This document shows, one piece after another, positions 50,084 to 57,526 of a stretch of DNA of 64,000 nt. Source of the DNA: an uncultured Paracoccaceae bacterium (GTDB lineage Bacteria > Pseudomonadota > Alphaproteobacteria > Rhodobacterales > Rhodobacteraceae); assembly GCA_947497065.1 (NCBI GenBank), contig CANMEQ010000003.1:248001-312000 (forward strand). The letters run 5' to 3'. The notes under the pieces are model-generated. The model had not been told where the DNA came from. It searched no databases and worked only from the letters and a program-made list of their open reading frames with translations. The translations under genes were made by a program, and so were the position numbers. Every line of letters begins with the position of its first letter. The stretch's first letter is position 1.

Positions 50084-50890
50084 TTACGCTCCCTCCTCTG
50101 TTCGGCCCATGATTTCTTCTTCCATGTTCCAGATCATTGTTAGAATTTCTTCGCGGGTGGGCGCGTAGTCAGGGTGTTCTTTGACTTCGCGCAGGTCGGC
50201 ATCGACGCCCATTTCGGCGAACGGCAGGCGGTATTCTTTGTGGATGCGGCCGGGGCGTGGGGCCATGACCAGCACGCGTTCGCCCAACAGCAGGGCTTCA
50301 TCGATGGAGTGGGTGATGAGGATGATGGTTTTGCCCGTCTCTTTCCAGAGTTTGAGCACGAGGCTTTGCATCTTTTCGCGGGTCAGCGCGTCGAGCGCGC
50401 CCAAGGGTTCGTCCATCAGGATCACGTCGGGGTCGTTGGCGAGGCATCGGGCCAGCGCCACACGTTGCTGCATGCCGCCCGAGAGCTCGTAGACCATTTT
50501 TTCTTTGAAGTCTTGCAGGCCGACGATGTCGAGGAGGTGATCGACGTTGCCCATGTAATCCGCTTTTTTCTTGCCCGCCATGCGGGGGCCGAAGGAGACA
50601 TTGTCGCGCACGGACATCCATTCGAACAACGCGCCTTGCTGGAAGACCATGCCGCGTTCGGCGTCAGGCCCATGCACGGCCGCGCCATTGACGCGGGTTT
50701 CACCAGAGGTCGGGGCCAGAAAACCCGCGACGATGTTCAGCAATGTGGTTTTACCACAGCCCGAGGGCCCTAAAACACTGAGCAATTCGCCCTGTTTCAG
50801 ATCAAGTGTCACGTCTTGCAGCGCCTGAACATGACTGCCGTTGGGCAGGTCAAAACGCATAGAAATATTGTCGATGGCCAATCCGGACAT
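50084..50890 (-). CDS. tauB: Taurine/sulfonate-type ABC transporter ATP-binding protein
   Basis: A 268-residue ATPase. Walker A VLGPSGCGKTTLLNI near residue 38, Q-loop VFQQGALFEWMS near 83, signature LSGGMQQRVALARCL near 135 and Walker B VILMDEPLGALDALT near 156. It is closest in pattern to TauB/SsuB. ATG 50890 has GAGGTC just upstream; a longer in-frame extension is Pro/Thr/Ser-rich and rejected. The substrate is not proven: no taurine-degrading gene (tpa, xsc, tauD) is in the window. Confidence 0.85.
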   Translation of the reverse strand: MSGLAIDNISMRFDLPNGSHVQALQDVTLDLKQGELLSVLGPSGCGKTTLLNIVAGFLAPTSGETRVNGAAVHGPDAERGMVFQQGALFEWMSVRDNVSFGPRMAGKKKADYMGNVDHLLDIVGLQDFKEKMVYELSGGMQQRVALARCLANDPDVILMDEPLGALDALTREKMQSLVLKLWKETGKTIILITHSIDEALLLGERVLVMAPRPGRIHKEYRLPFAEMGVDADLREVKEHPDYAPTREEILTMIWNMEEEIMGRTEEGA

Positions 50891-50934
50891 TGGGACCTCG
50901 TTTAAGCGAAAATGATGGGGCGTGGGAGGAAAAG

Positions 50935-50956
50935 AGGCCACCCGCTGGGGTGGCCT
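50935..50956 (-). terminator. Attenuator-like hairpin between tauA-like and tauB-like genes
   Basis: A 9-bp stem (AGGCCACCC at 50935-50943 with its complement at 50948-50956) and 4-base loop, 10 bases after the binding-protein stop. On the minus strand it is followed by CTTTTCC. Such hairpins often allow more binding protein than ATPase/permease to be made. Confidence 0.75.
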
Positions 50957-50966
50957 ATTGGTTGGC

Positions 50967-51962
50967 TTACTCGGCGGCTGCGAGTGGGCCTGTGTTGATT
51001 GCGTCATCGTAGCTGTCGAGCTTGGCGTCGATTGCGCCTGCGTCAACGAACACTTGTGCCACACCGGAGAGGAAGGCAGGTGCTGCACCGCCGAGCCAGG
51101 CTTCGCCCAGCTGTTCTTCAACGGATGGGAACACGAATGTTGCCATTGTTTCGGCTGTTGCCTCAACGTCCATACCCGCGTCTTGTGCGATGATTGGCAG
51201 CATTTCGTCTGTCATGTCGCCCGCGTTCCACATTGCGTTGGCTTCGGCTGTGACGGCCAAGAACTTCGCAACGGTGTCTTCGTTTTCAGCGATCCAGTCT
51301 GTTGGGCCGGAGGTGACGTCGAACACGAGGATGCCGAGGTCTGTTTTCTCGGCGCCGGTCAGCAATGTGTTGCCGTGCTCAAGCGCGCGGCGCAAAGAGC
51401 CACCCCAGCCACACATCATGTCGATGGAGCCTTGTGCGATTGCCGCTGCGGAATCTGGTGGAGCCATGTCGACAACTTCCAAGGATGCGACATCAACACC
51501 GAAGTGTTCCATCTGACGCAAGAAGCCGTAGTGCGCAGCTGTGCCCAGTGGAACAGCCACTTTGGAGCCTGCCAGATCAGCGGCTGTGGAGGCGTCGATT
51601 TCAAGATCGGAGCGCACAACGCAGTTGTCGTTGTCCGCATAGGACACGGCTACGTCGAGCATTTGCAGATCTTGGCCAGCGGATGTGGCAACCACGAACG
51701 GTGGAACACCTTGGGACACGGACAATTGCACGTCGCCGGAGGCCATCGCGGCGGACATTGCTGTACCGGTGTCGAAGGACACCCAGTTGATTTCCATGCC
51801 GAGGGCTTCTTCGTATGTGCCTTGAACTTTGGCGTACTGGAATGGCATTGGCCATTCGAGGAAGTAGCCAACAGTGATGGCGTGGCCGTCGGCCATAGCG
51901 GTTGTGCCGCTAAGTGCTGCAACGGCGCCAAGAGCGAGTGCAGAAGCTGTTTTCTTGATCAT
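50967..51962 (-). CDS. tauA: Taurine/sulfonate-type ABC transporter substrate-binding protein
   Basis: A 331-residue periplasmic protein starting MIKKTASALALGAVAALSGT, signal peptide ending near AMADG. The mature start ITVGYFLEWPMPFQYAKVQGTYEEALGMEINWVSFDTGTAMSAAMASGDVQLSVSQGVPPF fits the TauA/SsuA fold. GSKVAVPLGTAAHYGFLRQMEHFGVD is near residue 140. It is assigned to taurine-like substrates by family only. The first gene of the operon, with a 300-base upstream region. AGGGGATCA is upstream of ATG 51962. Confidence 0.82.
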   Translation of the reverse strand: MIKKTASALALGAVAALSGTTAMADGHAITVGYFLEWPMPFQYAKVQGTYEEALGMEINWVSFDTGTAMSAAMASGDVQLSVSQGVPPFVVATSAGQDLQMLDVAVSYADNDNCVVRSDLEIDASTAADLAGSKVAVPLGTAAHYGFLRQMEHFGVDVASLEVVDMAPPDSAAAIAQGSIDMMCGWGGSLRRALEHGNTLLTGAEKTDLGILVFDVTSGPTDWIAENEDTVAKFLAVTAEANAMWNAGDMTDEMLPIIAQDAGMDVEATAETMATFVFPSVEEQLGEAWLGGAAPAFLSGVAQVFVDAGAIDAKLDSYDDAINTGPLAAAE

Positions 51963-52262
51963 GAGTGATCCCCTGTTGTTTTCATAGTTGCTGAACAACT
52001 TTTTAAAGTTCCGTGAACCAGAACCGCTTTAAGCGTAAGTACCGTAGGTTTGGATGTATCCGTCCGTCAAATCATTTATCTTTGCTGGACTTATGGCCCC
52101 AGCCGTACTGGCCCTACGAAGGGTTTAATATATTGGTTTTTCGCAAAAATATTCATCAAAAAATGCCCGTGCAGGCCTATATCTGCGCGTTTTGCGGGCT
52201 GATGGGCGATTTTAGGGAAGATTAAAGGTGTTTTTAGCCGAGAATCTGCCGAAAAATGAGGC
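51963..52262. other. Intergenic region upstream of tauA-like gene
   Basis: 300 bases between two minus-strand operons. It is AT-rich around 52125-52165 (TTTAATATATTGGTTTTTCG), a plausible promoter area for the transporter. I see no convincing coding sequence, no strong terminator for the pxp operon, and no operator motif shared with other parts of the window. Confidence 0.5.
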
Positions 52263-53258
52263 TCACTCGTCGAGGATCAGACCGTGGATCAGGTTTTCGC
52301 GCATCAGGCGTTGCTCGAGCGTGCCGCGCGGAACGTTGAGCGTCGCGAGGTATTGGGCGCGGCTTTCGGCCAGCTCTCGGCTGATTGCGATTGCATCGGT
52401 GGGGGTGACGGTGGTGAACCGCAGGCGGTCCCCTGCCCTGAATTGCGCCAGCCGATCGGTGTCGCACGAGACCACGGTTGCGATTTTGGGGTAGCCGCCG
52501 GTGGACTGGTGATCGGCCAGCAAAACGGTGGGCACCCCGTCGCCCGCGACTTGGACTGCGCCGCGCAGCACCGGTTCGGACGGAATAGACAAAGCGCCGG
52601 AGAGATCCAGCGGCGGGCCATCTAAGCGCATGCCCATGCGGTCATAAGCGGGATCGACGGTGTAGGGTGACGCCAAAAATGTTGTGACCGCGTGATCGGC
52701 AAAGTGGTGGTCTTGGGGGCCGAGCACCACGCGCACGGGGCCGTCAGGTTCGGAGGGTAGAGGCAAGGTGCCGATGCGGCTGTCGCGGACCTGCGCATCG
52801 GTGATGTGGAGCGTTGTGCCAGCCGCTAGGGCTTGCGCGCCCAGATGGGTTTTGGAGTGGCGGGCGGTGCTGCCCATGAACGGCTGCGCATCGAGGGTGC
52901 CTGCAACGGCGATATAGGCCCAGCTGCCGCTCGGACCTGCGCGCAGGGTCAGCCGGTCGTTGGGTTGGAGCGTGAGGACCTGCCAGCCGGTTGATTTGGT
53001 GCCGTTATGGTCAACGGTGAAGCTGCCCCCGGTGATGGCAAGAGTTACGGGCTGTTGCGCGCAGGTCAGCGCGATGCCCGCCAGAGACACTTCGATGGCG
53101 GTGCTGCCCGGTGGGTTGCCGAGGGCCGCGTGGGCTGCGGCAGAGGCCAGCCTATCCATCGGGCCGGAAGGGGAGATGCCGTAGCGCAGCCCGCCTGTGC
53201 GACCGGCGTCCTGGAGGCTGACCAGCGGGCCTGCGAAGGTGATATGAAGCTGGCTCAT
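52263..53258 (-). CDS. pxpC: 5-oxoprolinase subunit C (biotin-dependent carboxyltransferase-like)
   Basis: A 331-residue protein of the allophanate hydrolase subunit 2/KipA family. SLQDAGRTGGLRYGISPSGPMDRLASAAAHAALGNP near residues 15-50 and the KTHLGAQALAAGTTL segment near 135 are family signatures, and LLADHQSTGGYPKIATVV is near residue 245. With PxpA and PxpB it cleaves 5-oxoproline (pyroglutamate) to glutamate with ATP. It overlaps pxpB by 4 bases. Confidence 0.92.
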   Translation of the reverse strand: MSQLHITFAGPLVSLQDAGRTGGLRYGISPSGPMDRLASAAAHAALGNPPGSTAIEVSLAGIALTCAQQPVTLAITGGSFTVDHNGTKSTGWQVLTLQPNDRLTLRAGPSGSWAYIAVAGTLDAQPFMGSTARHSKTHLGAQALAAGTTLHITDAQVRDSRIGTLPLPSEPDGPVRVVLGPQDHHFADHAVTTFLASPYTVDPAYDRMGMRLDGPPLDLSGALSIPSEPVLRGAVQVAGDGVPTVLLADHQSTGGYPKIATVVSCDTDRLAQFRAGDRLRFTTVTPTDAIAISRELAESRAQYLATLNVPRGTLEQRLMRENLIHGLILDE

Positions 53259-53986
53259 GTGTTGGGTGCTGCCTGTGCAAGGCGGTCAAAGTCGCTGCGT
53301 GAAATGCGGTTGAAGGCAATACGGTCGCCCACGCCGAACAATGTGGGGCGAGTGTCCGACCCCGTGAGGACTTGCGTGGGGGAGCGCCCGATGACGGACC
53401 AGCCGGTGGGCATTTTTAGGGTGGTGATCAAGCATTGCGGGCCTGCGATCATGACGCTGCCTGCGGGCACATCGGGGACGGCTTTGGGTTTGCGTGGGGT
53501 TTGGATGGCGGGCGGCACGCCGCCCAAATATCCGTAGCCCGGCGCGAAACCAAACATCAAAACGCTGTAGTCGCCCGACAGATGGGCGTTGATCACGGCC
53601 TCTGGCGTTTGGCCTGTGGCGGTGGCGACGGCGGCCAGATCTGGGGCGAAGGCCGTGTCATAGCAGACATCGATGGTATGGGTTTGCCCGGCTGTGGTTT
53701 GGGGATTGAGCTGGGCGAGGTGCGGCGCGATGGCGGATTGGACGGCCGCGTGATCGGTGACGCACGGGTCGAAGACGACCATTAGGTTGACCAAGGCGGG
53801 CACCAGTTCGGTGACCCCGTGGGGCATATGCGCGGTGAGCGCTTTGTCGAGGGCGAGCACATGGGCATGGGCGGCATCAGACAAGGTGTCGGCGAAGACG
53901 ACGAGCAGGCCGAAATCGGCGACAGGTTTGAACGTGACGGGGGGCAAGGTCATGGGGTGCAAGGTCATGGGGGGCAGATCAGCCAT
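53255..53986 (-). CDS. pxpB: 5-oxoprolinase subunit B (KipI/allophanate hydrolase subunit 1-like)
   Basis: A 243-residue protein. FGLLVVFADTLSDAAHAHVLALDKAL near the N-terminus, YSVLMFGFAPGYGYLGGVPPAIQTPRKPKAVPDVPAGSVMIAG near residues 138-180 and PTGWSVIGRSP near 188 define the KipI/PxpB family. ATG 53986 is chosen although it lacks a clear ribosome site; it overlaps pxpA by 8 bases, so coupling may drive its translation. Two closely spaced internal MTL codon sets (from a short direct repeat) make the exact start uncertain. Confidence 0.88.
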   Translation of the reverse strand: MADLPPMTLHPMTLPPVTFKPVADFGLLVVFADTLSDAAHAHVLALDKALTAHMPHGVTELVPALVNLMVVFDPCVTDHAAVQSAIAPHLAQLNPQTTAGQTHTIDVCYDTAFAPDLAAVATATGQTPEAVINAHLSGDYSVLMFGFAPGYGYLGGVPPAIQTPRKPKAVPDVPAGSVMIAGPQCLITTLKMPTGWSVIGRSPTQVLTGSDTRPTLFGVGDRIAFNRISRSDFDRLAQAAPNT

Positions 53987-54755
53987 GGAGGAACGATCGG
54001 ATCGTGACGCCATGATCCGCAAGGCCCGCGCGGATGTGCTGGGCCATGGCGACCGCCTGCGGCCCGTCGCCGTGCACGCAGATCGAGTGGGCCTGAAGCG
54101 GGATCGGATCGCCATCGGTCACGGGCATCAAGCCGGTGTCGAGGAAGGCCAGTAGGCGGTCGGTGGCTTGCTGAGTGTCGTGGATCATCGCGCCGGGCTG
54201 GCCCCGTGGCACCAATTGGCCAGAGGCGAGATAACCGCGATCGGCGAAGAGTTCAGAATAGACGGGAAGACCGGCGGCGCGGGCGGCGGCCTCGCCTTGG
54301 GTGCCGGAGATGGCCAGCAGGGGCAGCGACGGGTTGATCGCCACGATCGCCTGCACGATCGCATCGGCCACGGTGCGGTCGCGGGCGGCGAGATTGGCCA
54401 GCGCGCCGTGAGGTTTGACGTAGGAAACCGGGTGCCCCGCTTGGGCCGCGATGCCCATCAGCGCGCCGATTTGTGCCCCGCACATGCGGGTGATTTCCGC
54501 AGGCGTCATCGGGATCACGCGCCGACCGAAGCCCGCAGGGTCGGCATAGCCGGGGTGTGCGCCCACGGTCACGCCGCTGGCTTTGGCCTGTTGCAGGGTG
54601 TGATACATGGTTTCGGGGTCGCTGGCGTGGCCGCCACAGGCGACATTGGCCGAGGTGACGATGCCGAACATGGCGGCATCATCGCCCATGGCCCAGGGGC
54701 CGAACCCCTCGCCCAAATCGGCGTTTAGGTCGATCTGGGTGATCCGGTCAGTCAT
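53979..54755 (-). CDS. pxpA: 5-oxoprolinase subunit A (LamB/YcsF family)
   Basis: A 258-residue LamB/YcsF-family protein starting MTDRITQIDLNADLGEGFGP. The motifs IDLNADLGEGFGPW, SANVACGGHASDP near residue 36, GVTVGAHPGYADPAGFGRR near 60, VKPHGALAN near 112 and ICVHGDGP near 225 are family hallmarks with presumed metal/substrate His and Asp. It forms the 5-oxoprolinase with PxpBC. It overlaps mgsA by 8 bases. Confidence 0.93.
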   Translation of the reverse strand: MTDRITQIDLNADLGEGFGPWAMGDDAAMFGIVTSANVACGGHASDPETMYHTLQQAKASGVTVGAHPGYADPAGFGRRVIPMTPAEITRMCGAQIGALMGIAAQAGHPVSYVKPHGALANLAARDRTVADAIVQAIVAINPSLPLLAISGTQGEAAARAAGLPVYSELFADRGYLASGQLVPRGQPGAMIHDTQQATDRLLAFLDTGLMPVTDGDPIPLQAHSICVHGDGPQAVAMAQHIRAGLADHGVTIRSFLHG

Positions 54756-55122
54756 TGCACAGGTTGTGCAGGATCGCGTTGGCGGAGGCTTCGTTCACGG
54801 CCAAGGGCGTGTCGTATAAAATGGCGAGCCGCAGGAGGGATTTGACGTCAACATCGTGGGGCACGGCGGTCATCGGGTCGATGAAAAAGATCAGGCCATC
54901 AAGGTCGCGCTCTGCGATCATCGCGCCCAGTTGCGCGTCACCGCCCAAGGGGCCGCTGAGCAGGCGCGTGATGGTGAGGCCTGCGCCATCTTCCAGCCTG
55001 CCGCCCGTGGTGCCCGTTGCGAACAAGTGGAAATCGGCCAAGGCGGTGCTGTGTTTTTTGGACCATGCGACGAGCGCATCTTTTTTGGCATCATGGGCCA
55101 CGAGGGCAAGACGTTTGGGCAT
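54748..55122 (-). CDS. mgsA: Methylglyoxal synthase
   Basis: A 124-residue MGS-fold enzyme converting dihydroxyacetone phosphate to methylglyoxal and phosphate. Motifs: LALVAHDAKKDALVAW at the start, phosphate-binding FATGTTGGRLEDGAGL near residues 34-49, LLSGPLGGDAQLGAMIAERDLDGLIFFIDPMTAVPHDVDVKSLLRLA near 54-100 with the catalytic Asp. It heads the pxpABC operon, an uncommon partnership. Confidence 0.93.
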   Translation of the reverse strand: MPKRLALVAHDAKKDALVAWSKKHSTALADFHLFATGTTGGRLEDGAGLTITRLLSGPLGGDAQLGAMIAERDLDGLIFFIDPMTAVPHDVDVKSLLRLAILYDTPLAVNEASANAILHNLCND

Positions 55123-55192
55123 AGACTGTCCTTGGGGTTATAGGTGTTTGCCCTGTTATCCCCCAATGATCAGCCCAAGGAAAGGGTGCGGA

Positions 55193-56614
55193 TCAGTTTC
55201 TTGCGACCTGGCTGAGGGGCTGGGTGCCCTGATCAGAGCCATGGTGATCTTTGGACACATGGGTTTTGGGGATCGTCATCATGATTAGGCCGCACCCGGT
55301 GACAGCGTGATCTTTGATGGCGTGCGCCATGGCGGCCAGATCGGTGTTGAAGGCCTGCTGCGTGTCTTTGGAGACATCGACAGCGATGGTCACCGGCAGG
55401 TTCGCGGGCACGCCGTCGTTCAACAGCTGTTGCGCGATTTTCGGGGCCTCGCCCATGCCCATGTAGATGACCAGTTTGGCCCCCGGTGTTGCGTTGCGCA
55501 CCCAATCCGCGCTGATGGAGCCGTCTTTGCTGTGGCCTGTGCACAAGGTCAGCGCATCGGCTTCGCCCCGTTCGGTCAGCGGCTGTTGCAGCATGGCCGA
55601 GGCGGCGATGGCGGCGGTGACACCGGGCACAACTTCGACAGCGACACCGGCGGATTTGGCGGCGGCGATTTCTTCTGCCGCGCGGCCAAAGATCATCGGG
55701 TCACCGGATTTCAGGCGCACCACACGTTTGCCCTGTTTGGCGGCTGATACGATCACTTCGGAAATGCGGTCTTGGGGCCATGCATGCGCGCCGACGACCT
55801 TGCCCACGAACACACGCTCCGCGTCGCGGCGAGCCAGTTCCAGCACCTGCGGATCGACGAGGCGGTCATAGAAAATCACGTCGGCTTCTTGCAACCGTTC
55901 CACCGCGCGCAGGGTCAGCAGGTCGCGGGCACCGGGGCCGGCGCCGACGAGCGCGATGGAGCCTTCTGCGCTGGTTTTGGGCGCGCCGCCTGCCTCGATC
56001 GCGTCTTTCAACATTTTCGCCGCGTCGCGTTCGGCGCCGCGTTTGTGGACCTGCCAAGGTTTGTCTTTGAAGGCCCATGCCCAGAAGGCGCGACGCCCCT
56101 CTTGGGGGACGCGGCCTGCCACGGCGGGGCGCAAGCGGCCCGCGAGTGCGGCGAAACTGCCCATAGACGGCGACAGGGCCTTTTCCATTTGGGTTTTGAT
56201 GCTGCGTGCCAGCACAGGCGCCGTGCCTTCGGTGCCGATGGCCACGACCACAGGATCGCGGTCGACGATAGACGGGGTGGTGAGGTCGCACAGGTCGGGC
56301 TGGTCGACCACGTTGACGGCCACGCCTGCGTCTTTGGCGATGGCGTGCAGCGAGGCATCGAGGCCCGGGCAGCCCGTGGCGATGAAGCCCATGGCCGCAC
56401 CTGCAAAGCTGTCCGCGGTGATGGCGCCGGTGGTGTGGGTGATTTTGCCCTCGGCGGCGAGGGCGGCAAGTTCATCATCCAGATCCGGTGCGAGCACGTT
56501 GATCTGGGCATCTGTTTTCAGCAAAAGCCGCGTTTTTTGGGCGGCTTGTTCCCAACCGCCCGCCACGACAACGCGGCGGCCCGTGGTGCGGATGAACATT
56601 GGAAAGCTTTTCAT
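55193..56614 (-). CDS. cysG: Siroheme synthase CysG (trifunctional)
   Basis: A 473-residue protein. Residues 1-210 are the dehydrogenase/ferrochelatase half (MFIRTTGRRVVVAGGWEQAAQKTRLLL; CDLTTPSIVDRDPVVVAIGTEGTAPVLAR). Residues about 218-460 are uroporphyrinogen-III methyltransferase (VGAGPGARDLLTLRAVERLQEADVIFYDRLV; VVRLKSGDPMIFGRA; VVPGVTAAIAASA). It makes siroheme, the cofactor needed by the nitrite reductase NirB encoded in the same operon. It is the last gene of the nitrate assimilation cluster. Confidence 0.94.
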   Translation of the reverse strand: MKSFPMFIRTTGRRVVVAGGWEQAAQKTRLLLKTDAQINVLAPDLDDELAALAAEGKITHTTGAITADSFAGAAMGFIATGCPGLDASLHAIAKDAGVAVNVVDQPDLCDLTTPSIVDRDPVVVAIGTEGTAPVLARSIKTQMEKALSPSMGSFAALAGRLRPAVAGRVPQEGRRAFWAWAFKDKPWQVHKRGAERDAAKMLKDAIEAGGAPKTSAEGSIALVGAGPGARDLLTLRAVERLQEADVIFYDRLVDPQVLELARRDAERVFVGKVVGAHAWPQDRISEVIVSAAKQGKRVVRLKSGDPMIFGRAAEEIAAAKSAGVAVEVVPGVTAAIAASAMLQQPLTERGEADALTLCTGHSKDGSISADWVRNATPGAKLVIYMGMGEAPKIAQQLLNDGVPANLPVTIAVDVSKDTQQAFNTDLAAMAHAIKDHAVTGCGLIMMTIPKTHVSKDHHGSDQGTQPLSQVARN

Positions 56615-56632
56615 GTGGCGTGCCTTTCGGAG

Positions 56633-57526
56633 TTAGGCGGCTGCAGAGGAGGTGCGGTGGCGCAGAGTGTCGAGGGCGAGCGTCGTGGTGCCTTCGATCA
56701 TAGCTTGGACGAAGGGGGACGACGTGTCGGTGATGTCGCCTGCGTGATCCACGAGGCGAGATTGATCGTCGATGAGGGCGGGCAGCGTGTCTTGCCAAGG
56801 GGTGCCGGCGTTCAGGCCGAAGGCTTCGATGGCTTTGCCGGGGTGACGCTCGAACTCGCCGCCGCCACCTTTGATGACAGAGAGGGCATCCCAGCCCATC
56901 AGCTGCGCAGCATCAGATTGCAGCAGGCGGTAGGACGGGTGGAACACGCCCTGCACCGAGGCGCTTGCGCGGCCGGGGTTGAGCATGCGGCACACGGTGT
57001 TGACGCAAGACCGCAGGCCCAATTTTTCGCGCAACGTCAGCAGGTCGAACAGGGCGGGGTGGACCACTTCGAGGGGCAGATAGGCGATGTTGCCCGCGTC
57101 CAATTTGGTTTTGGCATCGGCCAGCGTTTCGCAGACCGGGATGCCCAGTTGGGCCACGCCGTCGCGGATGGCGGTATCGGTGCCGTTCCAGCCGTGCAGC
57201 AAAACGCGGTGGCCTTTGGCGGCGACCGCTTTGGCGGAATGCAGGAACCAAGCGGAACCGCGCGTGCGGCCCGCGGCATAGGCGGACCAGTCGAGATCGG
57301 CGATCGGGTCGGTGGGAAGTGCGGCTTGGGCGGCCTGCACAAACCCTGCGATTTCCTCGGCGATTTCGCCTTTCATGCGCATCAGCATCAGCGTCGCCCC
57401 GATGGCTTCGGGGGCGGCGGTGCCGGTGAGCATAAGTTGCATGGCGTTGAACGCTTCGTCTTGTGTTAGCGAGCGTGCTCGCCCCTGCCCGCGCCCTAAA
57501 ATGCGCACGGTTTCTGCAAGGATCAT
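56633..57526 (-). CDS. Anthranilate phosphoribosyltransferase-like protein (TrpD2/YbiB type)
   Basis: A 297-residue protein of the glycosyltransferase family 3 fold. LTQDEAFNAMQLMLTGTAAPEAIGATLMLMRMKGE near residues 20-54 resembles TrpD/TrpD2 N-termini. Canonical phosphoribosylpyrophosphate and anthranilate motifs are degenerate: HGWNGTDTAIRDG replaces the usual GTGGD loop, and VIKGGGGEFERHPGK lies near residue 218. E. coli YbiB binds nucleic acid rather than acting in Trp synthesis, so enzymatic function is doubtful. Placed between cysG and nasA, coupled to nasA by ATGA overlap; a role in nitrate assimilation is unknown. Confidence 0.8.
   Translation of the reverse strand: MILAETVRILGRGQGRARSLTQDEAFNAMQLMLTGTAAPEAIGATLMLMRMKGEIAEEIAGFVQAAQAALPTDPIADLDWSAYAAGRTRGSAWFLHSAKAVAAKGHRVLLHGWNGTDTAIRDGVAQLGIPVCETLADAKTKLDAGNIAYLPLEVVHPALFDLLTLREKLGLRSCVNTVCRMLNPGRASASVQGVFHPSYRLLQSDAAQLMGWDALSVIKGGGGEFERHPGKAIEAFGLNAGTPWQDTLPALIDDQSRLVDHAGDITDTSSPFVQAMIEGTTTLALDTLRHRTSSAAA

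Noticed and set aside
52013-52225. A 70-codon plus-strand frame in the tauA upstream region
   Set aside because: No ribosome binding site, and no recognisable protein features; it overlaps the likely promoter of the minus-strand operon.
56633-57526. Tryptophan biosynthetic trpD
   Set aside because: The canonical phosphoribosylpyrophosphate-binding loop is missing and there are no trp genes around.
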